DNA of 64,000 bases from Anolis sagrei (taxonomy: Eukaryota; Chordata; Lepidosauria; Squamata; Anolidae), in contig NC_090022.1 of assembly GCF_037176765.1 (NCBI RefSeq), positions 80,316,209-80,380,208 on the forward strand, given 5' to 3'. The translations under genes and the position numbers were made by a program. Below the pieces are notes generated by a model. The model was not told the DNA's origin. It made no database searches and saw only the letters and a list, made by a program, of their open reading frames with translations. Below, piece after piece: positions 44,272 through 55,904 of this stretch. Positions within the stretch are counted from its first letter, which is position 1, and each line of letters starts with the position of its first letter.

Positions 44272-45034
44272 CGTTGATTTTGCCATTTGTGAGTTGTAGT
44301 TGCTGGGATTTATAGTTAACCTACAATCAAAAAGCATTCTGAAGTCCACCAATGATGGAATTGAAGCAAACTTGGCACACAAAACTCCCATGACCAAGAG
44401 AAAACAATGGAAGGGTTTGGTGGGCATTAGCCTTAAGTTTTGGAGTTGTAGTTCACCTACATCCAGAGAGCTGTATGCACTCAAACAATGATAGCTGTGG
44501 ACCAAACTTAGCACGAATACTCAATATGCCCACATGTGAACACCGGTGGAGTTTGGGGAAAACAGACCTTGACATTTGAGAGTTGTAATTGCTGGGATTT
44601 ATAGTTCACCTACAATCAAAGAACATTCTGAGCCCCACCAACAATAGAATTGGGCCAAGCTTCCCACACAGAACCCCCATGCCTTGAAGGGACTCACTAG
44701 TGCGAGCCTCCTTCCACCCTCACATGCTCTCCCTCGCCCGCATATGCACACCACATTGCCATGCACCAAACATGCCTGCTCTCCCCTCCCTCCCTTGGAG
44801 TCTCAGAAACAGCCCTCCCCTTGGCTAAGAGGCTGGCCAATCACAGAGCATAATGGTGTGAGAATTCGCCATCTGTTTTCAAAAAGGAAGAGAAGGACAG
44901 GCAGAAAAATCTTCAGCCTTCTCTGCCAAAGGGGTTCCTAAGACCATCAAAAATATGTTTTCTGATGGTCTTTGGCAACCCCTTTGAAATCCCCTTGCAA
45001 CTCCCCAGGGGTCCCGACCCCTAAGTTGAGAACC
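44272..45034 (+). mobile_element. hAT-like element, 5'-truncated
   Basis: Shares ordered blocks with 31426-32108: tgagttgtagttgctgggat, aaacttggcacacaaaactc, ggagttgtagttcacctaca and the end cctaagttgagaaccactg. The left terminus is missing, where the GC-rich element at 43930 ends. Confidence 0.65.
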
Positions 45035-45604
45035 ACTGCTCTGAACAGAACAGGAGAACCACAGTAGCTGGGCTCCCTAAACTGCCAACTGGTGGCATAT
45101 TTTTGTTTTCTGAAGAGTACACTATTAGGTCTTCTAAAGACTATTCTGGGAGCCAGAAGAATGTGCTACATGCAAACGGATGTCTTCATACGGGTGAGCC
45201 TACAAACACAGTACATTTGGCAACATCTGCTAGGAAACTCTCATCAGCTGTGGGGCATTAGCCAACTACAGTGCATACTCTTTTTTTCTGTTATAGACAT
45301 ATGTAAAAATATGGAGAAACAATGCCACAAAGTGAGGGACATGTTTGGTTCTTAAAATCCAAGAAGAAGAACGATTTTCTTTCCTGTGATACAGTGGGAT
45401 GCCCTTATAACAAATTTCAATTAAAATGTGGATAGATTTGCTCAGAGCATTGAAAATTGCCCTTTTAGGAATGCAACCTGCAGAGAGGGGGAAGAAACCC
45501 AAAATTAATTGGAATGGGATCTAAATGTCAGGAGAGATCTTTCCTGCAGTTTTGGGCAACTGTTTTTTTTTTTCTGATTGGATTCTTCATGGATTGCAGG
45601 TTCC

Positions 45605-46005
45605 AAGGGACACATTCTTGACTATCCAAATACTCAAGCCACTGAAATGTGAAAGAGAAGATCTGTCACTTCCACTAGGTCTATCAAATTCATGTTTGTC
45701 TTGGGAGTAAAAGCCATCTCCTCTACCCATTCCACATCCTCGGCCACCCTGCTGCCCCATTCACCTGGGCTGCCACAGCCATGGATAGGATGATCAATAA
45801 TTGGCTCATCAACAGAAAATTCTCCTCCTTCACCCTTTTCTTCAGCAGGTTTGTCAAATTGTCACTCACGAGGAGGCTGCCTCTCCTGCCTCCTCTCGAT
45901 AGGTTTGCCTTCCCCCTGAGGCTGCTGCTGATCGGGCCTTCTGTCAATTCGCCTCATTTCTGAAGCAAAACCTTTTGCCACTGAGGAAAATGTTCAGACT
46001 GTGCT
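45605..46005 (-). pseudogene. SERBP1/HABP4-type processed pseudogene
   Basis: On the minus strand, broken frames encode SEMRRIDRRPDQQQPQGEGK, PIERRQERQPPRE, then [20 protein letters not shown] and, after a one-base shift, [12 protein letters not shown], then [14 protein letters not shown] and LSHFSGL. These match, in order and without introns, the RGG-rich middle of SERBP1 (human [37 protein letters not shown]). A premature stop (PPRE followed by TGA) and frame loss show it is dead. Lack of introns marks it as a retrocopy; a T-run at 45563-45574 may be the antisense poly(A), implying a shortened 3' end. SERBP1 is favoured over HABP4. Confidence 0.8.
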
Positions 46006-46414
46006 TGATATCTTGCACATGGATTCATTGTCTCTTGATCCCGCTTTCCTTAATGCAGATGCAACGCATTACTGAACTTCTGTGAACTAATTCTAATTCA
46101 TGTTTGGGTGATTGTTTTGCAATGCAGAAAAGGTGCAAGCCACATTTAATTCCACAGGAAGTTGCTCTGTTAGATACAGTTTCTTCACATATTCCCAAAT
46201 ACCCGGTGCAGTACTGTTTATTTTTATAAAATGAATTGTTGAGGTGCTTAAGCTTGCAGCTGTAAAACAGAAGACCCAAGGCAGATGGCTAGCAACACTT
46301 TTGGACAGGGATACTAAGAACAACATGGGCCAGAGAGCAAAGGAAAAATATCAAATGTGGAAAATTATTTTGAAAGAAAGGGAGCAAGAATAAGAAGTCA
46401 CCTAGATTATATAA

Positions 46415-46490
46415 GTCTACACTGCCATATATTTCAGTTCAAAAAGATAATCTGGATTTTATAAGGCAGTGTAGAAAAGGGGCCTTAGTC
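46415..46490. mobile_element. Short MITE
   Basis: tataagtctacactgccata on the left is mirrored by tataaggcagtgtagaaaag gggcc on the right, around ttcaaaaagataatctgg. It is related to the MITEs nested at 3804 and 4032. Confidence 0.6.
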
Positions 46491-46573
46491 TCCTCTTTAA
46501 ATTCTTGGTAAAAAAAAAAGAAGAATTGTTGTCACTGCTCCCTCCCAAAGAAAGCCTCAGGAAATGCAATTCA

Positions 46574-46815
46574 TGGAATCATAGAATGAGAGAATCATAG
46601 AGTTAGAAGAGACCTCGTGGTTCATCCAGTCCAAGACCCTGCCAAGAAGCAGGAAAATTACATTCAAAGCACCCCCGACAGATAGCCATCCAGCCTCTGT
46701 TTAAAAGCTTCCAAAGAAGAAGCCTCCATCACAGCCCGGGTCAGAGAGTTCCACTGCTGAACAGCTCTCTCCCACAGTTAGGAAGTTCTTTCTAATGTTC
46801 AGGAAGAACTTTCGA
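46574..46815 (-). mobile_element. CR1 LINE 3' fragment
   Basis: Antisense CR1: gaatcatagaatgagagaat, agagttagaagagacctcgt, then tgccaagaagcaggaaaatt and ctaatgttcaggaaga, ending where other copies continue into RT sequence. Confidence 0.88.
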
Positions 46816-47839
46816 ACTCTACTTCATTTGGTTAGCTGTTCTTTGGCTAAATGAATGAATTGGTTAGTTGTTCTTTAGCTAAATGCGTGAAAGCATAGCA
46901 TTTTGTGGGTACAGTTCCACTTCATAATTTTGTCCCAAAAAGTCCTTTATACTTCAGTAACAGGAAAAGTCCTTGGGATCCTAGGCAAGATGTGAAGTCA
47001 CTGGCTAATTAACTAGTTCACTTGATGCTGAAACTGCCCTGGTTTTCAGCCCAATTTTGAAATCTGATTTGAGAAAACTGTATGTTGAAAAACAAAACTA
47101 TCACTGGCAAATGTATTGTACTGTATTCTTGTGTCAGCACTAACAAGAAATTCCTGAGAGTTGACCTGTTGGAGACTAGGTCACTTCCCGTCACTCACTG
47201 ACTGCCTTATCTAGTTTCCTTTGGAGAGCTCATTTAAAGCTTTGGAAAAGGAGAGGGAAGTATCTATTTTAGTTACAAGTAGGAAGCATAGCTCTGAAAT
47301 TCTGCATTGTGGGTGGCTACACACTGTCATTTTCTGGTTAACTTCCTTCTTGCCTGAATGCTAACAGAGACAAATGGGAGAAAGGGACGACCTTTTCCTA
47401 CAGGTCTCACAGAGAGTATCTTAATGGTCAGAAAAACAGCTCTGGCACCTGGAGAATTCCAGTTCATCTTCCCCTGAAATAATGATTTCATTCTCAGGGG
47501 TTAGAGAAAGGAAATGACTCTCTTTAACTTATCTTTTCCTTGACTCTAAACATTGGACCATTTCCTAGGCAGGAGGGATGCTTCCTTTCTTCTCTCCTAT
47601 GTCCTGTCCTCTTTTTTATTTATCTTGCAGGAGGATGTGCTCTCCATTAGGCTCTGTAACTTCATCATATAGTTCTTTGATCTTTGGACACAAAAGAGGG
47701 GAGGAGGCCTCAGCAGAACTTCAACTGCTCGAAACAGGAAAACTTTCTAGGCAAACTCCTTTCTCCAGGGACAGTACTGTGGGGAGGTAAATAGAACCAA
47801 AATCTCTTGTATTGGCAGGAGTGAGAAAGTGTGAAATGA

Positions 47840-49740
47840 GATAATTTAAGATACATTTTTATTAAAAGTTTTTCCAAGTATAATAAAAACCACAAACATT
47901 TAAGGAAAGAAAATAGAACATATATACATAAATAGACAGAAGTAGGCTGTATAAAAAGAAATATAGACAGAAAAAGTGGCTTCTGACTTTCTTTTTTGTG
48001 GTTATACATGTATATAAGCATGCGTCTCTCTCTAAAAGAACATTATTCACTTCTTCTGATAGCCAAATCTTACTGTCAAAAACAAAGATTATTAGTTCCC
48101 TCTCTTCTTTTTTCTTTCCAAAAAGTCTATAAGGGGTTTTCAATATTTTAGAAATGTTGCTAATGAAATTTGTCAGTTTCAACAACCATTCTTCCAAAGT
48201 AGGCAACATTGAATTCTTTCAATTTTGTGCATACAGCAGTCTTGCTGCTATTATCATAAAATGAAGTAATTTTCTATTACCTTTTCTCAACTGTTTATCC
48301 ATGAGTCCCAAAAGAAAAAAATCTTTGCTTTTATTGAATGTTAACCTTTAAGATTCTATGCATCAAAGTATGTGTTTGAACGCAGAACATTTTAGCTTTA
48401 ACACATATTCTACATATGATAAATGTCCCTTCATGTTGTTCATAGTTCCAATATATACATTCTAGACAATTTCTCTCATATTATATACCAATGATATATC
48501 AGTTTATAAAAAATATCGGGTGTGCTTTGTGTATTCTTGCATAACAGAGATTGGGCAGTATTGTCTTTGTAGTTTCTTCCAGCTCTATGATTTTATGATT
48601 CTGTGATTTGGTTATCATAGCGTAATGTAAATTTCAACACCTTTAACAACATCTTTTGTTATTGTTTCATTTGTATATTACATCTAATATTCTTAGCCCA
48701 TTTTATCATGCAATCCTTCACTTATTCTTATTCCATGGTCAAATTTTAACAAGCATTTATACATTTTCCTAGTTAGATGTTCACCAGCTGTACACCATTG
48801 CAATTCAAATTCTGACTTATTTTATACAAAACCATCTTAAAATCTTTATCCACCCTAAATATTTTAAGTGACTATGAAAAGAAAGTCATTGAAAGCTACA
48901 TCCCTCTACAAATAATTGTTATTTTGGCTTAAGGTTTTTTTGTTGTTAGCCAGAAAATCTTAGCATGTCAACAATTTTTCTTTGCTTGTTGTTTCTCTTT
49001 TATAGTAGGCTTCTTGTGCTGATACTTATAAAGGCATTCTTGAAGACCACTTGGGTTTATATCTATTCTATATAAGGCATGTCTCACAAAATGATTATTA
49101 AAATCAACATTCACTTTAACACCACCCATTCTTTTATCCAAGAAAAACAACAGGGTGCAAAATATAATTTTAAATCAGGAAAATCCAAACTTCCCCTTTC
49201 CTCTGCATCTTGTAATACCTTCTATGGTTTTTCCCCCCTTGTCATTCAAATTTTGATAAATCATTCTGCTATTGTTCAAATGATATATCAGTTGACAAGA
49301 CCAGTATTGTCTGGAATATAAACATCATTCTGGGTAAAACACCCATTTTATAACAATTAATCAATAACAAATTGAATTTCTCCCAACTTACCACATCCTT
49401 CTTAATTTCATTTCATGTGTTAACATAAGTTGTTTTGAAACACCAAAGAATTCAAATTTGTCAAAGTACTAATAATTTAGCCTTCCTCTCAATTTTAAAA
49501 TCAGTCTTGTCTATCAGTTGATCTTCCACATTCAGATTTTTAATCAACATCATTAAGGTTATTAATCTTACAACCTGCCAGCTCACCACATTCTATTAAT
49601 TTTCCAAAACCAGATTAATTAACCAAAACTTTCAAAAACTATTACCAAGTAATTGGCAAATGCGCTTAATTTATACATTTCTTTAATCCATGTCCCAATT
49701 TTTCTCCTTATGCCTTTTGTGGAGGTGTATCTCTTAAACT
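47840..49740 (-). mobile_element. L1 LINE, old 5'-truncated copy
   Basis: The left (3') end, tacatttttattaaaagttt ttccaagtataa, resembles the 3' end of the L1 at 19498. On the minus strand it encodes, in broken frames, MLPTLEEWLLKLTNFISNIS and FNNHFVRHALYRI, diverged L1 ORF2 C-terminal sequence. Edges are approximate and no target duplication was found. More worn than the L1 at 19498-21019. A short CR1-like scrap lies inside near 48575-48605. Confidence 0.7.
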
Positions 49741-49844
49741 TGAGTAACTACTTGTGCAAATGAATTCTAGTCCTACCCTTAAGCAACTGCACTGACTCAC
49801 TTTAAAAGACCCATTTTATTCACTTTGATTTGTTTTAATTTGCT

Positions 49845-49905
49845 ATACGCTTCCTTGAATCCTGTGCAGGGAGAAAGGTGGAGTACAAACAAATAAATAT
49901 TCACC
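49845..49905 (+). repeat. LINE 3' tail fragment
   Basis: tatacgcttccttgaatcct, gagaaaggtggagtacaaac and aaataaat, a diverged member of the L2-like tail group. Confidence 0.4.
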
Positions 49906-50740
49906 TTTCCAATCATGTCCTGAAGTTCAGTTACCCTGATGAATGCTGCTGGCCCAAAATCAGCCTAACAGATAGCTTCATACATAGGGAAGAAAACTCT
50001 GAGACGTTCATCTAGAGCCACTTTCTTACATCTTATTTTTGTCTTGGTGGATAAGCATATTCTTATCTGTCTCAAGAGAGATTATGGAGTAAGTGTTATG
50101 TGAAACATCCAAGTGCTGTAAGTTCTCTAAGAACTGCAAGCCTTCTTTATTTTTCCCAAATCTAAACCTTCCCAATCTCGCTTGAGACTGGTAATGCAAA
50201 AACCTACTCTGATTGTTACAGCCCTCTTGGCCACATATTGCATGGGTGGGACAGTTTTGTTTATAATAACAAACAGCCCCTGGAGTCACGTGGCTTCAGA
50301 AAGTCAGTCTATGGCCTTCTTGAAGACATTGGTAAAGGCTCCAAAGGAACAGCAGCAAAATAGGGATGGGGATTTGATTCTGAACCTAAACCAGCTGTGC
50401 TTAAAAGCAACACAGGGAAAAACATCCTTCCTCTGTTTCCAAGCATTCTTGGCAAGCCGTTTGGACACATTACTTGTTTTAGATTAAGAATGTGCTGCTA
50501 GGAGATTTGGCACATAGGACTCATATTGACATGTCCCTTAAGAGATCTGAAGGGTGGTATTGGATTTTCATAATAATACTTGCATATGCACATATACATG
50601 CTAGTTAAAATGTAGTTTCTTGAATCAAAAACTGCGGTCAGATAATGAAAAGAAAACATTCTTAGAGTCCCTTCACCAACTTTACAATCCGTAGTTTTTA
50701 TGAAAGTACCAGTCGACAACTGAGTCAAAATAATCCTTAA

Positions 50741-51334
50741 TACAAGGATTATCTGGAAAGTAAGGTTACAAGGCATGTAGTACTCGAGGGAATTTTCATG
50801 GGAGAATTTGGTATCACTGCCGTGTAGCAGGAAGCCAGTGGAAGCGAACAAGGAGTGTCAGTCATCAGTAGCTCATCGACTGCCATTGTGGTGAAAGTTA
50901 GAGATGAGCGTCCTCATTCCGTTTCCCTCCAAGTGCAAAGTTCATGCTGTAGTACGCTACCTAAATGTTAAGGGCATGAACGCCGCTGCTATTCATCACA
51001 AGATCATTTCAATTTATGGAGAGGACGTAATGTCAAGATAACATGTGGCAAAATGAGTACGGAATTTCAATTGCAGAAGGACGGAAATTCACAATGAATA
51101 CAGAAGTGGATAGCTGTCCATTGTGACTGATGGTGTGGTTGAAAAAGGTGGCAGGAGACTTCTGTGAAACAAGCATAAAAAACTCAGATGACAAAATGTA
51201 TTGAACTTTATGGTGATTATGTGGGAAAATAATGTAATACCTATGCTATAATCCATGTAAGTTTTATTAAAATATATTATTTTTTTGTATTTTTAAAAAA
51301 ATCTTGTAACTTTACTTTCCAGATATCCCTTGTA
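50741..51334 (+). mobile_element. Mariner-type DNA transposon, internally deleted
   Basis: TA dinucleotides at 50741-50742 and 51333-51334 flank a 590-base element with inverted ends of about 30 bases (caaggattatctggaaagta on the left, complement of tactttccagatatccctt g on the right). Near 50925-51040 the plus strand encodes KVHAVVRYLNVKGMNAAAIH then HKIISIYGEDVMSR, the N-terminal helix-turn-helix of a mariner-type transposase. The catalytic middle is missing and the frame is broken, so it is a dead, shortened copy. Confidence 0.85.
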
Positions 51335-52091
51335 TTATTGTTATGGGTTCATACTGGCCCCTTCACTAGATATTTGACTGTTTTATAACAATACTTTGAT
51401 ATCCTCTCTGCCATCATAGTTTTCAAGGCTATGCACAAGAAGATCCAGTTTGTTCTAAGATTTGCTCATAGGTGTTTGTCAATAGCCTAGATTAAAGATA
51501 TTTTAATATCTGATAGGGCAGTATCCTGAATTTCTGGTTTAGAGACACCTCCTTGTCTCTTCTTTCAATGCACATTCCATGTCTCTATAGGGCTAGCCTA
51601 CAAAGATGTCAGGGAAGCTAATCAGTTTAACACAACAGTGTCTTCCCTTTTATATTTTCTTAGAGCTTTCTTTGGCTGAAAGATGTTAGACACCAATCAT
51701 TTCCGCTACCTCTTTCTGGGGAAAAAATCAGAACATTTAAACTGGCATTCTTGTGGGTTTCTGTATTAGTCCAAATGCTATTCTAAGGATCTCACATTTC
51801 CTGATCCAACTACTTGAATATATAAAGATTATATTTATGAAGCACGGCCATCTCTGTTATGGAAGAATGTCTTTCTATTTTATATCACACTTGCCTATTT
51901 GGTGGTACATGGATCTCTTTCTCCATACGTGTCTAGTAGACAGAAATAGGTCACATCAGAAACAGTATTCTCAATGATACACAAAGACTTTTCAAACACA
52001 AAGGGGAGAAAACCATCTTTCAATTTGCACTCTAGGGAGAAAAAGTCTTGGGCTGGCACTGGGGCAACAGGTATAATTTGCTTTTCTGTTT

Positions 52092-52242
52092 CTCTAGAAC
52101 AGTGGTTCTCAAACTGTGGGTCCCCAGATGTTTTGGCCTTCAACTCCCAGAAATCCTAACAGCTGGCAAACTGGCTGTTATTTCTGGGAGTTGTAGGCCA
52201 AAACACCTGGGGACTCACAAGTTAAGAACCACTGCTCAAGAA
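52092..52242. mobile_element. hAT MITE (135 bases) with 8-base target duplication
   Basis: The element at 52100-52234, from CAGTGGTTCTCAAAC to GTTAAGAACCACTG, is flanked by CTCTAGAA (52092-52099) and CTCAAGAA (52235-52242), seven of eight bases alike. It is the same length and family as 36278-36412. The TCTAGA-like target matches the preference known for Charlie-group hATs. Confidence 0.9.
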
Positions 52243-52255
52243 GATGCTGCGCAAA

Positions 52256-52473
52256 GTGCATCTACACTGTAGAATTAATGCAGCTTGACACCAGTGTAAC
52301 TGTCATGGCTCAATGCTATAGAATCATGGAGGTTGTAATTTGGTGAGGCACCAGGACTCCTTGGCAGAAAGCTTAAAGACATTGTAAAACTACAACTCCC
52401 ATAATTACATAGCACTGAGCCATTGAAGTTAAACCAAAACTGCATTAAATTTACAGCATAGATGCACCCTACA
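52256..52473. mobile_element. Palindromic MITE (group B)
   Basis: gtgcatctacactgtagaat taatgcag on the left and ctgcattaaatttacagcat agatgcac on the right; inside, aatgctatagaatcatggag mirrors cataattacatagcactgag. Starts about 15 bases after the hAT MITE. A half copy lies at 54880-55005. Confidence 0.82.
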
Positions 52474-53744
52474 AGATATTTTGAGATCATATTGCTATGT
52501 CAGCTCATCACCTTTCCTATCTCAGTTCTGTTGTCATTGTAATCATCCCAAAAACTCAGTGTAAACCTAGTTCTGTATGATGAAGTGATTGAAGTCTGGC
52601 GACTTGGATAAATTCATTGAAGCACAGATTACCTTCCTAGTTAACTGAGAAATCATTGAATATTTCCAAGCATAGGATGTTTGGTGATACTGTTGTTACT
52701 TGTGGTGAGACTGGTAGAAGAGGGATCCAGCGGACCAAGGTGTTCGTAAAGATAAGGCCAAATAAAAAGAAATGGTACCCATCTCTTTGTTCAGATAGTT
52801 TTATTGCACTTAGATTTGTATCAATAGTTTTTATGATATTTTTTAAAAAAGAGATAGAACTAATTCAAATGTCTACTTCCTTACCTTTGCAGATTTAATA
52901 TGGAAGTGTTCCTATAACATATAAAATTGACAATGTAAATATACTGAAAAATTATGCATTCTAGTGGGGAGTTGGTAGTGTTGGAGCTGATAAAGTCTCC
53001 AGAACAGCCACGTGGCAAGGGAGCTATAATCTCTCTCTCTGTCTGTCTGTTTATCTCTAGTCCCAGTGCTTCCATTATATGACATAATGATTTCTTCTAA
53101 TGGAAGGCTCTTTCTGCCTCATTCTCAAAGTATTTGACACTCCCTGGCTTGTAAATAATGGTTAGGAGCACAGCATAGAAGCCCCCTTCACTGTGCCGTT
53201 GCTTTCACTGATCGGCCCCCTGGTCTGAAGATGGAGGTCTTTATTCTGGACAATGGGATCATTGACTGAATGGAGCCAAGCCAAGACAGCACTGAATGGA
53301 GCTGGAAAGGAAACACAGTCTTTAGGACATCTGTACGTTATGGCGGTGGGCCAGGCCCTTGCTCACTCTTTGGATCTGACCCTGCTCTTAAAGCTTTCAG
53401 CTCAATGAAAACTGGCAACAGCTGTCCATGTTTAGTCATCAAATAATATCAATAGAAGGACACCCTGAAAACTGCAGGCAGTAGACAGGCTGTATCAATG
53501 CAGATTTCGCCTGTCCTTCTCTTTAATTCCCAGTTAATATGCCTTAGAATAAAGTATTTGGCTACTAGTAAAAAAGCATATGAGCACTCTGTAGTGTTCA
53601 ATGGCTTTGGAAAAAAATAAATTACACTGCTACTATATTTATTCTGGGTTTTTTTTTCAGTCTTTTCAATGGAAAACAATGATCTAAAATCACTTTCCAG
53701 TACATCCATAAACTGAAAAAGGTCCAACTCATTTAAGGTATTTA

Positions 53745-53935
53745 ATTCAATTATAAGCTAGTTCCAAACTGTGGCAGCCAGAAAGCAAACTCCCACGAAA
53801 GTATATGAAAGAAAGTCCTTAATGTGTATCAGCCCCAGTTTTTCTCTTCTTTTCCCACTTTTCCTTTTGACCAAAGCTTGTTTCAGTTGCTGCATACCAG
53901 GTTTAAAGTGCAAAAGGTAACTAAGGGCGCATCCA
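53745..53935 (+). mobile_element. MITE half, related to 56283-56768
   Basis: The words ctgtggcagccagaaagcaa, actcccacgaaagtatatga and agtccttaatgtgtatca recur, diverged, in 56330-56390. Termini not defined. Confidence 0.4.
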
Positions 53936-54263
53936 GACAGCAGCTAAAGTGTGCGCTCTCCTGCATTTTTACGTGGGGCTCCTAAATGATACTCCATGTA
54001 AATGCAACTGCATTTGGAAAAAAGCAGGAAAACTGTGCTTTGTGCTGAGGTAATTTGTCAGTGGGAAAGATGCGGGTCTTCTTCAAAAGACCTGTGTCTT
54101 TCCTGCTTGTGGGTGGAGTCTGGACTACCCCCTTTGAAGTCCTGGGACTTCTGAGAGAGTCATCCACATAGTCCTCTTGCATTTTCCTGCATCCTTGAGA
54201 CTGGAGTATCCAAGATGTCTCTAGTGCCATCCCCAACCTCCCAGAAACACATTTTAAAAATAA

Positions 54264-54303
54264 AATAACTAACTAACTAACTAACTAACTAAATAAATAA
54301 ATA
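54264..54303. repeat. (AACT)n(AAAT)n microsatellite
   Basis: About six aact units followed by aaat units. Confidence 0.92.
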
Positions 54304-54429
54304 GTTCTAGCAGCACTTTAATGGTGTCTGGGTAAGTCATTTTATTTTTAAAAAAATGCTTTAAAAAAGATTTTGGTAGTGGGGCTGTCTCCCTGTCTGC
54401 CTGGAAGGTTCCAAGAGGTGATCTAGACA

Positions 54430-54478
54430 GCCCCCCCCCCAAAAAAAAAGCAGGTGCTTTTTTTGGGGGGGGGGGCGG
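54430..54478. repeat. G/C homopolymer hairpin
   Basis: A run of C then A, the loop gcaggtgc, then T and G: perfectly complementary arms of about 20 bases. It could be a cruciform or the tip of a MITE. Confidence 0.8.
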
Positions 54479-54497
54479 TGGACTAGAATCTGGAAGC

Positions 54498-54827
54498 AAT
54501 CACATCAGGCATGTAGCCAGGGGGGGGGGGCTCGGGGGGCTTCAGCCCCCCCCAAAATTTTCATGGTGGTTCGCAAAAAGGCCTTACTGGTGCATTATTT
54601 AAACTGTTATGTTTATTCATATCATGATCTGATCACCATACTCAATATATCCCATATGCATGGGGGTATTGGGGTAATGATACAAAAGGTTTGCTAGGCT
54701 AGACCCTCTTTCACTCAGACTCAGCCCCCCCCGAAACTCAGCCCCCCCCCAACCCCCCCCTGGAAAAAAATCCAGCCCCCCCCCCCCCCCCCCGAAACGA
54801 AATCCTGGCTACGGGCCTGAATCACAT
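54498..54827. mobile_element. hAT-type element with perfect 8-base target duplication
   Basis: AATCACAT at 54498-54505 and again at 54820-54827 flank a 314-base element with inverted ends CAGGCATGTAGCC and GGCTACGGGCCTG. The inside begins and ends with long G or C runs around an AT-rich centre with no coding sense. An 8-base duplication marks the hAT superfamily; I do not know a name for the family. Confidence 0.9.
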
Positions 54828-54879
54828 TTAACAAATGTGAATGCTCCCAGGTTAAAGGGCATTGTAGAACCAGCCTTAG

Positions 54880-55005
54880 AGTGTATCTGCGTTGCAGAAT
54901 TAATGCAGTATAACAGCACTTTAACATGGCTAAATGGTATGGAATTGTAGGATTTGTAGTTTAGTGAGGGACCAGCATTCTTTGGTAAAGAAGGCTAAAG
55001 ACTGG
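54880..55005. mobile_element. MITE half (group B)
   Basis: gagtgtatctgcgttgcaga attaatgcag followed by cactttaacatggctaaatg and gtagtttagtgagggaccag match the left half of 52256-52473. Confidence 0.65.
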
Positions 55006-55029
55006 AATGTATATTTAGCATTTCCAGTC

Positions 55030-55290
55030 CGTCAGTGATTGTTCTTTTTTCCCATATTCATTGACAGAGTTTAGTTAGAACTAGAATACTTTCTGTCTCT
55101 GTAGCTGGAATCAGTTTAACCGGTATGCCATCTGGTCTTGGTGATTTATTTCTCCCAAATGCCTTGAGTGCAGCTTTCAGTCATCTTGACAACTCTTTAG
55201 TGTTGTTTGGTGACACATATCTCTGTTTTCATCTGTGACTCATCTGGACTTGATGTGTATTCCCCCTAATCATTTTAGGCTTTGTTCACA
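55030..55290 (-). mobile_element. RTE-BovB LINE fragment (RT region)
   Basis: The minus strand encodes AALKAFGRNKSPRPDGIPVK followed by LIPATETESILVLTKLCQ, the reverse-transcriptase NKSPGPDGIP motif. Only this RT piece is present. Confidence 0.72.
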
Positions 55291-55904
55291 GCTACAGACA
55301 GTGTTTATTTTCAATGTTCGATATATTAGATGCATAACCAGGTGGAAAAACAATTGTGTAAATCTAGTAAAAAAGAAGGGCCAGCTCTAGTCATTTTGTG
55401 GTCACAGTGGCTTGGAAACAGCACTGCAAATTTGTAGTTAACATTATCAACATATGCTACTTCCTTCCCGAAGGAAAGTAGATAAAATATTAGATTGAAA
55501 ACAGAAGCCAGAAAAATGTTACTATCAGCACCTCACAGGATTGGATTGATGCCCAAATAGCCTTTTTTGTAATTATTGACTGAGTAAATACTAATCTATC
55601 TGTGCTGTTGCCAAGTATTGTGGATTTGTCTGCTTTTGCACTACATTAATTGTTACTGTAAACTTTGATTCTTTTTTATGGCTGCTACTTGTAAGAGTTA
55701 AATAAATAATCAGCATATTACTTGGCAGGACATCTTACCAATTTTCGTGCCTTTCAGCATGAAAAAAGTAACCAGGAGAGATCCGAAAAAATTGCTGTTA
55801 TTACTTTACTTTAATAAGGTTTCCTGAAATAATAATTATAGTAGGAAGGAGAAGAATAAAAATATCTTGTATTTTCCAAAACAGTGGGACTGGTACAGAT
55901 TCTT

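Noticed and set aside
46025-46326. Overlapping minus-strand frames next to the SERBP1-like pseudogene
   Set aside because: They do not match the SERBP1 N-terminus or any protein that I recall, so I did not extend the pseudogene over them.
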